49,399 nt of DNA from a virus. The stretch is taken from positions 1-49,399 of the IMG/VR virus record IMGVR_UViG_3300002514_000012, one strand, 5' to 3'. Each line of letters opens with the position of its first letter. Positions within the stretch are counted from its first letter, which is position 1. The translations under genes were made by a program, and so were the position numbers. The notes beneath the pieces were generated by a model, which was given only the letters and a program-made list of their open reading frames with translations, searched no databases and was not told where the DNA came from. Below are positions 22,032 through 30,801 of the stretch, piece after piece.

Positions 22032-22969
22032 TGCATATACTCCTTAAACTTATTCTCAGGGTCATACCACCAGGAAGATGAGGTGCAATGCTCCCTGTCT
22101 AAATCTACATCTAAATCGTCCCACGCATAATCCCTCAAATCGCAAGTGGCAATCTCAGTTGGGATATCTCTAGTATCATACTTCTTATGGAGATTCTCCA
22201 ACTTCTCTTTATCAAACACGGAAGTTTTAATTATCTCTATTTTTGCATCCAAGTCTAAATCCATTCCTTCAAAAGAAGCCCCTCCATAAAATCCTATGTG
22301 CGCTGACCTAGCCTGATCAGGCTTCAAAGCAAAAAGACCGTTCTTTTCAATCAATCTTTCTATCTGACCATCATGATCATAATGTTCATGAGGAGAAATA
22401 CGAGAATCGGCATAATGAAAACTATTAAATAATATAGGGTTAGTAAAGTAATGAGGCATGTCATATAATGGTGTCATGTATTTTTTAATATCTTCAACAC
22501 TTACTACCATTGGTGAAGTACATTGAACATCTCCCATTAACAAATTTTCTACACCCTCCTGAGGGTCCTGTCTCCGTTTATGCGCTACACAAAACAATCG
22601 GTCATAGGGTTTTAAATACTTATGATACACTCTGTCACAAAAGCGTAAATAGTCTACGGAAGGGACAATATCCTCTTCCCCTAATACCACATATTCGGAT
22701 GCGTACTCTGCCGCTATCCTATAAGAATCCATAATGTTATAAGCAGCAGGACATGCGCTCATCCTTACCGTGCGGTAAGTTACTTTTACCTTTTCTTCGC
22801 CATGCGTCTCCTTAAATCGAGATATAACTGTATCAACATCAGGATCAGGATCCACCTCTACAAAAAAGTGAACTATGTAATTAGGAAGTTCTTTATTCTT
22901 CTGTAATTGATCTAAGTAAACCGCTAAAAACTCAGGTCTTTTCCACGCTGTAACTGCTATAACATTCAT
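22028..22969 (-). CDS. Glycosyltransferase, GT-A-like
   Basis: 313 residues. The N-terminus NVIAVTAWKRPEFLAVYLDQL begins a GT-A Rossmann domain and VVLGEEDIVPSVDYLRF provides a DxD-like acidic motif (EED). HFFVEVDPDPDV is another acidic cluster. A later ISPHEHYDHDGQ region is His/Asp rich. It resembles GNT-I/GT2-type enzymes but neither family nor substrate is secure. Confidence 0.7.
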   Translation of the reverse strand: MNVIAVTAWKRPEFLAVYLDQLQKNKELPNYIVHFFVEVDPDPDVDTVISRFKETHGEEKVKVTYRTVRMSACPAAYNIMDSYRIAAEYASEYVVLGEEDIVPSVDYLRFCDRVYHKYLKPYDRLFCVAHKRRQDPQEGVENLLMGDVQCTSPMVVSVEDIKKYMTPLYDMPHYFTNPILFNSFHYADSRISPHEHYDHDGQIERLIEKNGLFALKPDQARSAHIGFYGGASFEGMDLDLDAKIEIIKTSVFDKEKLENLHKKYDTRDIPTEIATCDLRDYAWDDLDVDLDREHCTSSSWWYDPENKFKEYMQ

Positions 22970-23910
22970 TAGAAGCTCTCCAGGTTACCTAACACATTAT
23001 AACTCATTAATTCGGCATATTCTTCCAAGTGGGTTAAGGCAATCTCAGGGGAGGTAGAGTATAGGGAAGCCTTTTCAGACTTGGAGCAGTCTAATAAATA
23101 CCCGTCTTGGTTTAAAATACGAGGAGTTACATACTCCACTTGTAGATCAGATTTGTACTTCTTAATAACTTCTGTAATCTCTAACGGATTCCAATGCTCA
23201 CTTACTGCGTTATACACACCCGACTTAGGCTTCTTTTCCATAATATTAAAGATGGCATCCTTGGCATGGTGCAAGGATAGGTAGGGACGCTTACCTGTTC
23301 CTGGCTTCCAAATAGTTACAGGGTTTCCTATGATGGCATTCCACAAGAACTTATTTGTAACAGTGTGGAATCTCATCCCTGGGCTGTACCCAAATATCGT
23401 TCCAAATCTAAAAACATAAACCTTCGGAATCCCACAAGAAAGAACGGGGTCCTCAGCTTGGTACTTATACTTTGCATACGGACTTTGGGGGTGAATATGC
23501 TCTGTATCCTCAGCACGAACTGCGTCCGAATCTATAGGACCATAAACACTAGCACTAGAAAGAAACACAAAACACTTTGCCCCTGCTTTGGCTGCTGCTT
23601 CAGATACCTTTATGGCTCCTACATAATTAACTTCCCTGGTTAAGCCATCCTTATCAATAGTCTCTCCCGCATTTACAGTTCCAGCCAAGTGAATAACGGT
23701 ATCCACTCCCTCCATTACATCATCCAAAGAATCAGATATATCTCGTTTAACGAGTTTAATTTTATTTGGAAGGTTAAACAGGCTGGCGTATCTACTGGTA
23801 ACAAAACTATCTACAACTACGATTTCATCAAAGGCTTTTAATCTACTATCATTCAATAAAGATGATCCGATATGGCCCACACCACCTGTAATTACAATTT
23901 TCTTACTCAT
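22969..23910 (-). CDS. NAD-dependent nucleotide-sugar epimerase
   Basis: 313 residues. ITGGVGHIGSSL loop, RDISDSLDDVMEGVDTVIHLAG, FLSSASVYGP and SPYAKYK (intact YxxxK). A complete extended SDR, closest in feel to UDP-glucose/galactose epimerases. Its ATG follows an 8-bp overlap with the aminotransferase-like gene, and its stop forms TAATG with the next gene. Confidence 0.84.
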   Translation of the reverse strand: MSKKIVITGGVGHIGSSLLNDSRLKAFDEIVVVDSFVTSRYASLFNLPNKIKLVKRDISDSLDDVMEGVDTVIHLAGTVNAGETIDKDGLTREVNYVGAIKVSEAAAKAGAKCFVFLSSASVYGPIDSDAVRAEDTEHIHPQSPYAKYKYQAEDPVLSCGIPKVYVFRFGTIFGYSPGMRFHTVTNKFLWNAIIGNPVTIWKPGTGKRPYLSLHHAKDAIFNIMEKKPKSGVYNAVSEHWNPLEITEVIKKYKSDLQVEYVTPRILNQDGYLLDCSKSEKASLYSTSPEIALTHLEEYAELMSYNVLGNLESF

Positions 23911-24508
23911 AATAATACTCCTTAAATATGGAGTGCTTCCTTAGATCCCCATAATCCTCCTCAGGCATATCTTCGTTGTGCTTAGGAAGAAAAAGAAGTC
24001 GTGATAAACCAGCGGTCGCTTGCTCAGGGGTCATGTAAACATGATGACCTAAAACATTTATATCATCCTCATCAATGGGAACCCCCTCTTTTCTCCCATC
24101 AAAACGGGCTCTTTTAAACCACTCTACGGCTTCCACATCATCCGTTAAAATCATACCTCCTCGACCAGCGTTTAGAATCTTACGACCATGAAAAGAAACA
24201 CACATATGCGTATCAGGCTCGTACATTCCAGAGGTGAATCTTTTAGCTGCATCTACAATGGGATACGGGTCTAAGGTGTAAGATCCCTTCCACCATTTGT
24301 CTACAAACTTAATCTTACCACCTGCTCTAATAACAGCGTTAGGTACAGACACATAGGTATTAGCAGGAAGCTCAACCTTCTTCACTTTTAAATACTCACA
24401 ACAGAGAAGTAGCGCATTGCTACAACTCTCTACAGCTACAGCATATGGAGCCCCTGTGTACTTGGCGACTTCACTCTCAAAAATTCTTACTACATCATAA
24501 GCGTTCAT
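23903..24508 (-). CDS. Half-length DegT/DnrJ/EryC1/StrS aminotransferase
   Basis: 201 residues, about half the normal 370-400. It has VAVESCSNALLLC (cofactor phosphate loop), VDAAKRF (Asp86 for the pyridine ring) and SFHGRKILNAGRGGMI with Lys110 at the Schiff-base position. The whole C-terminal small domain of the usual fold is missing or replaced by about 60 residues. The frame is intact and overlapped on both sides, so it is not an obvious decayed fragment. It may be a compact aminotransferase or need a partner. Confidence 0.7.
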   Translation of the reverse strand: MNAYDVVRIFESEVAKYTGAPYAVAVESCSNALLLCCEYLKVKKVELPANTYVSVPNAVIRAGGKIKFVDKWWKGSYTLDPYPIVDAAKRFTSGMYEPDTHMCVSFHGRKILNAGRGGMILTDDVEAVEWFKRARFDGRKEGVPIDEDDINVLGHHVYMTPEQATAGLSRLLFLPKHNEDMPEEDYGDLRKHSIFKEYYYE

Positions 24509-24888
24509 ACTAATTCAAAATTAAACTTACTCTTTTCGAATAACGCGATACTTGCCTTATTTTCTTTTTTTATTTTAGCTCTTGCGTTGGGGTATAACTT
24601 TTTAAGCTCCTCAAGCATAAACTTTCCTATGCCTTTCTTCTGATAAGAGGGATCGGTACATACTCTAACATCATCATCCACCACTCCCACAAATCCACAG
24701 GTGAACCCATTATAGAGGCAGACATAGTAATTCTCTTCATGTTTTTCCATAAACTTATAATGATCTTCTATAGAAATTTTATCTTGGCTCATGAAGCCGT
24801 CTTTGGTTGCGGGGTGAATGCGAAGGTAATAAATATACCTGTAGTAAAGTTCCTCGTTTTGAACCAATCGCAAATTTACCATATGCAT
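24505..24888 (-). CDS. GNAT-family acetyltransferase
   Basis: 127 residues. CGFVGVVDDDVRVCTDPSYQKKGIGKFMLEEL contains the acetyl-CoA loop (QKKGIGK). The last strand-helix (KENKASIALFEKSKF) is the normal GNAT ending. It probably N-acetylates an amino sugar made by the aminotransferase next to it. Two starts are possible, two codons apart. The inner one has GGGA six bases upstream. Confidence 0.82.
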   Translation of the reverse strand: MHMVNLRLVQNEELYYRYIYYLRIHPATKDGFMSQDKISIEDHYKFMEKHEENYYVCLYNGFTCGFVGVVDDDVRVCTDPSYQKKGIGKFMLEELKKLYPNARAKIKKENKASIALFEKSKFNFELV

Positions 24889-25679
24889 TCCCTATCCCCA
24901 AATTCAGTTTCTTCATTTAACCAGTACTCCCGAAGATAAGCCCTTTGTAACTCAAAACCAAAATAAGGATGCATAGAGGTTCCTATATCAATGTAAGTAT
25001 TTTTATTAGAATGCTCGAATAATTGATGGCATAATATATTACTTAAAGACGCAGCGGAAAAAAGAAACACACAATCCTCTAAAGAATTATCATCAATATA
25101 TGCTTTTATATCTTCCACTAAGTTATAATTATTAACTAAGCAGTTTCTACCTACAACAAAGTGCTTAAGAATATTAAAAGGAAGATCTCTTAATTGAGCG
25201 TCTTCATTGCACACGAACACTAGCTTCCTCTGGGCAAACACGGGAACCAATTCCTCCACAAAATGTTTATAATTAGCATTTAACCACAAATTCGCCCAAG
25301 TAAGATTGTGGTCACCTTCACCCATGAACTCAATCTGCCAATCAAACTGCTCGTCTGTGCCGCAGCATCTACAGGTTAAACCTTTATAATAATTCGGAGC
25401 ATTATACTTAAATGCGTCTACCAAACGATCCCTATAAAAAGAATCTTTATCAGGATTGAATTCCTTGAGATCTCTATCGGGATAGATAATATTGTAGTCT
25501 TTGTCATTACAGAAAGTACCTTCCTCACTTAAGGTCAACTTCTGATTTTTTAAGATATACAGTTCACCATCCGAAAATCTACTAAAGGAAAAGTTTTCGC
25601 CTTCTTTAAGTTTGGTAAGGAGAAGGTCGAAGTCTCCTTTAAAGCTCTTGGATGATTTTTGTAATTTTTTCTGCTGCAT
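24876..25679 (-). CDS. Putative GT-D-fold glycosyltransferase (DUF1792-like)
   Basis: 267 residues from the ATG with GGAG six bases upstream; two earlier in-frame codons (TTG, ATG) are less well placed. FSFSRFSDGELYIL near residue 33 matches the FSRFGDGE motif of GT-D/DUF1792 glycosyltransferases. The rest (CRCCGTDEQ, later VFLFSAASLSNIL) is family-poor. It overlaps the WecB-like gene by 41 bp, an unusually long overlap. Family assignment is tentative. Confidence 0.6.
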   Translation of the reverse strand: MQQKKLQKSSKSFKGDFDLLLTKLKEGENFSFSRFSDGELYILKNQKLTLSEEGTFCNDKDYNIIYPDRDLKEFNPDKDSFYRDRLVDAFKYNAPNYYKGLTCRCCGTDEQFDWQIEFMGEGDHNLTWANLWLNANYKHFVEELVPVFAQRKLVFVCNEDAQLRDLPFNILKHFVVGRNCLVNNYNLVEDIKAYIDDNSLEDCVFLFSAASLSNILCHQLFEHSNKNTYIDIGTSMHPYFGFELQRAYLREYWLNEETEFGDRECIW

Positions 25680-26634
25680 TTCCATCTCCAAATTCGCAGG
25701 GTTCCGTTATATTACAAGATTTAGCGGGATCAAACCTCTTCACCAGTTCGGCAGGGGAAGAGCACATTACATTTGTTAAACATGACCTCTCCGTAGAGGT
25801 TCTACAAACATAACACCTCTTTTTGAAATAATTACATTCTTCCTGAATTCCTCCACTGTCAGAAATTACACAGGAACAAGCAGCTAACCTTACTTTCATT
25901 TCAGTATAATCAAAAGGCTCACACACTTTTACCCCCTTAAGAAGATTCCTGTACGCCTGAACATTTGGATTGGGGTGCATGGGGAAAACGAAATCATAGG
26001 CTTTATGTTTCCTGGCTAACTTAGATATGGCAGAAAACCACTCTTTCATATCTTTGTGATTCTCCCTCCTGTGCATAGTAATTAAAACTTCGTTATTGGA
26101 TTTAGGTATAGATGGCATATCCTTTATATTATCAATAACCGTGTTTCCTGTTATGTATATTTTATCACCGATATATCCCTCCTTTACTAGATTCATTTTA
26201 TCTTGAGCCCTAGGACAAAAATGGATCGACGCTAAAGAAGAAATCATCCGTCTATTAACTTCCTCAGGGAAAGGGGAAGCTTTATCGTTAGTCCGTAAAC
26301 CTGCTTCTAAATGCATCACGGGAACACCTTTATGAAAAGAAGCCAGAGCCATCCCAAAAGCGGCTGTAGTGTCTCCTTGCACTAAAACATGTGTAATATC
26401 ATCAAATACATGAAAAGAAGAAAGAATGGAACGAACTATTGTATCCAAGCGGTTCAGGGGGTAGATCTTATCCTCAAAGACTTCAATGGTCTGATCGCTA
26501 TCTACAGGAAGGAGATCAGTGTGTTGCCTTATCCTTACACTTTTATAAGAGACTCTATTCCTTCTAAACTGCTTCAGAAGGGGCTGAATTTTAATATATT
26601 CAGGTCGCGTTCCGTATGCTACTAATATTCTCAT
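25639..26634 (-). CDS. wecB: UDP-N-acetylglucosamine 2-epimerase-like (WecB)
   Basis: 331 residues. YGTRPEYIKIQPLL, VQGDTTAAFGMALASF, HLEAGLRT, PFPEEVNRRMI, GNTVIDNI, TMHRRENH, VFPMHPNP and VISDSGGIQEE are the successive conserved blocks of the WecB family. These enzymes convert UDP-GlcNAc to UDP-ManNAc, often toward ManNAc-containing glycans. It is slightly short (usual about 370) but all catalytic blocks are present. No ManNAc dehydrogenase (WecC) is next to it. Confidence 0.9.
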   Translation of the reverse strand: MRILVAYGTRPEYIKIQPLLKQFRRNRVSYKSVRIRQHTDLLPVDSDQTIEVFEDKIYPLNRLDTIVRSILSSFHVFDDITHVLVQGDTTAAFGMALASFHKGVPVMHLEAGLRTNDKASPFPEEVNRRMISSLASIHFCPRAQDKMNLVKEGYIGDKIYITGNTVIDNIKDMPSIPKSNNEVLITMHRRENHKDMKEWFSAISKLARKHKAYDFVFPMHPNPNVQAYRNLLKGVKVCEPFDYTEMKVRLAACSCVISDSGGIQEECNYFKKRCYVCRTSTERSCLTNVMCSSPAELVKRFDPAKSCNITEPCEFGDGNAAEKITKIIQEL

Positions 26635-27392
26635 TTCACCTCTTTAACGGTCTGCCAACCATTCTCTATAGCATAAGACACAAAGCTATTTCTGAGTTTA
26701 CAAAAATAAGCGTAGTCTTTCCCTCCAGCATTTGAAGAGGCTACCTCGTCATCACCTAATTCAAACGGTCGGAGAGAACTCCACTTGCTTTTATCACTCT
26801 GAGGGTGAGGAGGGCAGTAAGTTTTTAACCCACCGTGTCGTTGAGCCATGTATGATAGCTGCATATCTTCACAATTTTCTAAAGTAAAAGGTATCTCTCG
26901 CCACAAATGGTTCAGATGATCTCTTTTTAAAAACCAAGCATGACCTACCAAATCCGCTTCTTCAACCTCTTCATTAGCACTCGGCCATCCAACTCTAGTA
27001 TGTGGACAGGCATACCCTGGGATATCATAAACTCGGCTATGCATAATGACCCCCGCTCCCCCCAAAATGCCCTCATGCGTATCCATAGTTTCTAAGCAAT
27101 TATCGAACCATTTCTCTCCAGGGATGGTATCGTCATCAAAAAAAGCTAAGTATTTCGACGCTGTGAGAAGACCTAATGCAAACCTCCCATGGTACTTAAA
27201 GTTATGAGAAGAACCAATACATGCGGTAATTCCTTCGATTTTAGAGGGATCAAACCCCTCATTTTCTGCATGAGCGTTCTTCCAGACCCAAATATCCTTA
27301 GGGGGGCAACTTTGCGCTAAAATAGCCTTCACCTGTTTCTCTAGGTTTTGGGGGCGACGATAGCAGGTTAGTATAGCAGTAATATCACTCAT
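26631..27392 (-). CDS. GT2-family glycosyltransferase
   Basis: 253 residues. ITAILTCYRRPQNLEKQVKAIL at the N-terminus and LAFFDDDTIPGEKWF (DDD, metal and nucleotide binding) are typical of GT2. ENCEDMQLSYMAQRHG is the usual ED acid-base motif region. No membrane segments, so it is a soluble enzyme. It overlaps neighbours by 4 and 8 bp. Confidence 0.85.
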   Translation of the reverse strand: MSDITAILTCYRRPQNLEKQVKAILAQSCPPKDIWVWKNAHAENEGFDPSKIEGITACIGSSHNFKYHGRFALGLLTASKYLAFFDDDTIPGEKWFDNCLETMDTHEGILGGAGVIMHSRVYDIPGYACPHTRVGWPSANEEVEEADLVGHAWFLKRDHLNHLWREIPFTLENCEDMQLSYMAQRHGGLKTYCPPHPQSDKSKWSSLRPFELGDDEVASSNAGGKDYAYFCKLRNSFVSYAIENGWQTVKEVK

Positions 27393-28239
27393 TAGGCAAG
27401 TAGCTCTTGATCGCTGGGATACTCTCCTCTAAGGTAAGTCTCTCTAACTCATCTACTAACTCCTCTCCTGCGAGAGTAAACCAAGACTCAGTACAAGCCC
27501 CATAAGTTTGAGTAGTAAGAACATTCAAACCTAAAATCCGTGCCTCAGTAGCTAAACGACTACATGACTCAGGGGTAAGAGGTAGAAAAACCAAAGCTGA
27601 ATATTCGGAAAGTTTTTTGAGGAACTGCTCTCGGCCCATCGGGCGAAGGAGGTCGAAATCGTAAAAGTGATTGGTACACAGGGTTACTGCGCCTCGCGTG
27701 TTCTTGATTTCCTTGGGGCTATCAACGACAGCGAACTTTCGAGTCTTAGGGGGTAGCTCTTCAGAAAGTAGTTCTCTAAAGAAGGAGAACTCTTCTTTAG
27801 AGTAGGGCGTTGTAGACATACTAATGAAATTGCCTTTTACCTCATTTATATCAAACAGCTTTTTCTGAAAATCCGTCTGAAAGAAAACCGCTTTAGCGTT
27901 TTCATAGAACTCCAACTGCCCCATGTACTCTTCGGGGACCTTAGCTTGTTGGAAGACATAAGGATTCCTTCCATTTCCTGGTCCCGTAATAAATTGGTAG
28001 TCATGCTCAATAATAATATAATTCTGATATTTGGCTAAAGCATCTAAGTGCTTAGATTCTACCAAACTTCTATTCCCGACAATATAAAAGGAGTCTTCCT
28101 CGATCTCCTCTATATCGTAATAAGATAAAAGCTCTAAATCAATATCGAGGTACTCTCGAATAGCCGCATCAGAATACTCGGCTCCACCCGCAAGCTTATC
28201 CCCATCAAAAAAATCAGACAAATAGTATATTTTAGACAT
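27385..28239 (-). CDS. GT-B-like glycosyltransferase
   Basis: 284 residues. AGGAEYSDAAIREYL at the N-terminus looks like the start of a GT4-type acceptor domain, and the C-terminal part (ALVFLPLTPESCSRLATEARILGLNVLTT) matches the GT-B donor-binding motif in which a conserved Glu (here in TEAR) contacts the nucleotide sugar. The enzyme is short for GT4, and its middle carries no clear motif. Confidence 0.7.
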   Translation of the reverse strand: MSKIYYLSDFFDGDKLAGGAEYSDAAIREYLDIDLELLSYYDIEEIEEDSFYIVGNRSLVESKHLDALAKYQNYIIIEHDYQFITGPGNGRNPYVFQQAKVPEEYMGQLEFYENAKAVFFQTDFQKKLFDINEVKGNFISMSTTPYSKEEFSFFRELLSEELPPKTRKFAVVDSPKEIKNTRGAVTLCTNHFYDFDLLRPMGREQFLKKLSEYSALVFLPLTPESCSRLATEARILGLNVLTTQTYGACTESWFTLAGEELVDELERLTLEESIPAIKSYLPNE

Positions 28240-28945
28240 ATTGCGCTCCTTCTCTATTAAATACTGCTGCTGGATAAGGTCTAAAGACCTCGTTTACTAG
28301 TTTCTTTTTCATTGCTTCAGCAAGTGAATGAGGGAAGCCTTGATTTCCCATGTATAGCTCACACCCAGCGATTAATTGAGCTATCTCGTATCCATCCTCT
28401 ACCTCATAATAGTCCACTTTAAGGTGGGGGAAGGTGTAACAAAAATACTCGTACTCCTTCTTATAACCTATAAATACTGCTTTCTCTAGAACTGAGTTAG
28501 ACACCTGCTGTTCCCAGAAAGAGTAGTTTCCATGATACCTGCAACTGCGGCTAATGATAATCTTTTTACCGTCTAGCGTTTTCGGAGGAACAGTGATCCA
28601 AGGCTCGTCTCTAAGTTTAGGATCTAAGCCAAACGCTGCTAGATGGGAGTCACTAAGATTATTATACTTCACATGCTTTCTGAACTCGTCAAGGTTATGA
28701 GTGACAACCTCTCCTTGCCAGTATTTAACATCCTCTATGTAATCCTGCTCGTACAGGATTTTGGTAAGATGCGTAATACCTAAAGCGTTAAGCTTTGTGT
28801 GGCTGTGTTGAGACCAATTAACTAAAGGTTCATTCTCTCCTCCCTTCGGGTCGAGATAGAGCGTCCCTTTTCCAAGAGCTTTAATAACGGGCAAGGAAAA
28901 AATAATGTCCCCCATATCCCCAGAGTGTTTATAAGTTAGTGTCAT
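28232..28945 (-). CDS. GT9/heptosyltransferase-like protein
   Basis: 237 residues. KHSGDMGDIIFSLPVIKALG is the typical N-terminal block of ADP-heptose/GT9-like transferases, and YMGNQGFPHSLAEAM is the donor-site block near the end. The middle is short, so it may be a trimmed GT9-like or O-linked-type transferase. Soluble, no signal peptide. Substrate unknown. Confidence 0.68.
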   Translation of the reverse strand: MTLTYKHSGDMGDIIFSLPVIKALGKGTLYLDPKGGENEPLVNWSQHSHTKLNALGITHLTKILYEQDYIEDVKYWQGEVVTHNLDEFRKHVKYNNLSDSHLAAFGLDPKLRDEPWITVPPKTLDGKKIIISRSCRYHGNYSFWEQQVSNSVLEKAVFIGYKKEYEYFCYTFPHLKVDYYEVEDGYEIAQLIAGCELYMGNQGFPHSLAEAMKKKLVNEVFRPYPAAVFNREGAQYV

Positions 28946-30176
28946 TTTTATCAGATATCCTCTTAACTAAATCCCCAACTGCCTTCCCCTGAATCACCTC
29001 AGCCAAACCTGCCTTCAGGTTTACAGTTTGTAATCTAAAGCATTCCCTGTACAGATCTAACCTATGCTTTACAACCTTATTTAGATCAAAATACTCATCC
29101 GTAATGGCTTTAAGATTTCGTCCCATCTCCTCTCTATGCTTTTTGTTATTAATAACTTTTAACAGCACTCTCACCCACTCTTTCGGGGGGGCTTCAGGGT
29201 CAATGAGATACCCCGTCTGACCATTAACGATTGTTTCATCATAGCAACCCACATTAGATGCAATTAAGGGGATTTGGTACTTCCCGCACTCTGCTACCTT
29301 AATTTCCGATTTTGAATCATTAAAATCATTCATTTGGAGAGGAGCGATTGCTAACTCCATACGAGAGAACATTACACCATAATCCCTTGGCCCCAAAGCG
29401 TTAAAAATATTCCAATTATTAGTCCCCTTGAATCCCCGCAATAGAATCCGTTTATAGTTATCCCACACATCATGCTGCCAGTCTCTAGCTTGCCCTGGCT
29501 CTAAGGGAGGGGCTCCATAAAAATCCCAAGAGACCCTGTGAGCCCCTACTCTCTGATTTATAAAATGAGGAACCCCTGCGAACTCTTTAACATCCTCCTC
29601 ATGGTGGATACCCCCTGCCCACCCAATTCTAACAAGATTCTTATTAGGTATCTCTTCCTTAGGAACATTCCAACCAGGAAGAGTGTAATCAATAGCGTTC
29701 TTAACAATAGCTAAAACCCCACCACAATAAGGCTTAACTCTTTCAGCAAACTTTTTCTGAGTAACGGTTACTAGATCAGCATGGCTATAAATAAACTTTG
29801 TTATCTCGTAAAGGTTCTGCTCCTCATACACCTTCTTTAGTCTATGACCATCGTACAAATCAATCAACAGATCGTCTGTGTCATAGTGGAAGAACTTCCC
29901 GAATTTTTTAGAGATCCCACATAACCTAGCGGTGTAGGGACCACCGTAATTAGCAATATTCTGAGTTACCACAATATCACACCATTTGAGGTTATGGAGA
30001 TCTTCTTCCTCTCCCAGCTTACCGTTTTCCTCGTTGAGATTTAGTGGATTCTTATCAAAACGGATCTCAACCTGATCGGGGTAAAGTTGAGCAAGCTTTT
30101 GGTAAGGATCCCATGCCCTATAAAAAGAACAGCCACCATCGTTAGCAGGGCTCACAAGTATTTTTAATTTATCCAT
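28929..30176 (-). CDS. GT4-family glycosyltransferase
   Basis: 415 residues. An N-terminal acceptor domain (VSPANDGGCSFYRAWDPY) and a C-terminal GT-B donor domain with RIGWAGGIHHEEDVKE and KSEIKVAECGKYQIPLIASNVGCYDE (the E-x7-E-type region) fit GT4. It is the first gene of the sugar island in the direction of transcription. No Shine-Dalgarno sequence lies just before the ATG. Instead a hairpin ends four bases upstream. Confidence 0.82.
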   Translation of the reverse strand: MDKLKILVSPANDGGCSFYRAWDPYQKLAQLYPDQVEIRFDKNPLNLNEENGKLGEEEDLHNLKWCDIVVTQNIANYGGPYTARLCGISKKFGKFFHYDTDDLLIDLYDGHRLKKVYEEQNLYEITKFIYSHADLVTVTQKKFAERVKPYCGGVLAIVKNAIDYTLPGWNVPKEEIPNKNLVRIGWAGGIHHEEDVKEFAGVPHFINQRVGAHRVSWDFYGAPPLEPGQARDWQHDVWDNYKRILLRGFKGTNNWNIFNALGPRDYGVMFSRMELAIAPLQMNDFNDSKSEIKVAECGKYQIPLIASNVGCYDETIVNGQTGYLIDPEAPPKEWVRVLLKVINNKKHREEMGRNLKAITDEYFDLNKVVKHRLDLYRECFRLQTVNLKAGLAEVIQGKAVGDLVKRISDKNDTNL

Positions 30177-30180
30177 AAGA

Positions 30181-30213
30181 AATAAGGGGAGCCCTTAGAC
30201 TCCCCTTATTATA
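30181..30213 (-). promoter_or_regulatory. TATAATA box overlapping a hairpin before the sugar island
   Basis: On the minus strand TATAATA (30207-30213) runs straight into an 11-bp perfect inverted repeat (30181-30191 with 30200-30210, 8-nt loop), followed by TTATTTCTT and then the ATG of the GT4 gene. It could be the island promoter with a structured leader, the terminator of the lipoprotein gene, or both. The only Shine-Dalgarno-like sequence, AAGGG, lies inside the loop. Confidence 0.5.
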
Positions 30214-30232
30214 GGTATACCTGCTTTATAAA

Positions 30233-30799
30233 TTAAGCTTTTGTTTCACTTTTCGGAGGTACAGTCTTAGCGACTGCGTGTTCCTCGTCATGCACAGCTT
30301 TGGTAGCATCAGAGGAGTGAGCGATACCTAGGCCAGAGCCTAGAGCTTTCATCGCTCCACCAAAGTCCATATTCTTATCCGTAGGGACAAGAGCCTTGAC
30401 CATGTTACCGTAATGCTTGCGCTTACGCTTGCTGAACATAGTAACAATGCCCTCCCAAGCAGCGAGGCCAGGAATAAAGGTAGCGGCAATACCAAACCCA
30501 GCATCAATCATGCCCCCCATGGAGTCACCATCTAAGGCTCCCCCAGCAGGGATGAAAGCAGCACCATCTTTAAGTTGGTCTTTGTTTGCCATAACAACAG
30601 AGGTCCCTTCTGGGATCTTTGCTTTGACAGAATCAGGAAGTTGATCAAATGGGATTACGGCTCCCGTCTGACCTTCTTCAAGCTGATCTGCCGTAGTGAA
30701 TACTGTACCCTCTCCAAAGACTCCCTCTAGAGCGGCACAAGACATGAGCCCAGCACCTAGAAAGAAGGTGAGGGTTAAAGTAATAATAATATTTTTCAT
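30233..30799 (-). CDS. Lipoprotein with hydrophobic C-terminal segment
   Basis: 188 residues. Signal sequence (residues 4-18) followed by GLMSC, a lipobox with acceptor Cys21. Middle: EGQTGAVIPFDQLPDSVKAKIPEG and a Gly/Asp-rich GGALDGDSMGGM. Residues about 95-120 (IDAGFGIAATFIPGLAAWEGIVTMF) are hydrophobic and may be a second membrane-associated helix, with KRKRK after it. The role is unknown; lysis (spanin-like) or superinfection exclusion are possible phage lipoprotein roles. It lies between the ssDNA-binding protein gene and the sugar island. Confidence 0.72.
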   Translation of the reverse strand: MKNIIITLTLTFFLGAGLMSCAALEGVFGEGTVFTTADQLEEGQTGAVIPFDQLPDSVKAKIPEGTSVVMANKDQLKDGAAFIPAGGALDGDSMGGMIDAGFGIAATFIPGLAAWEGIVTMFSKRKRKHYGNMVKALVPTDKNMDFGGAMKALGSGLGIAHSSDATKAVHDEEHAVAKTVPPKSETKA

Positions 30800-30801
30800 A
30801 A

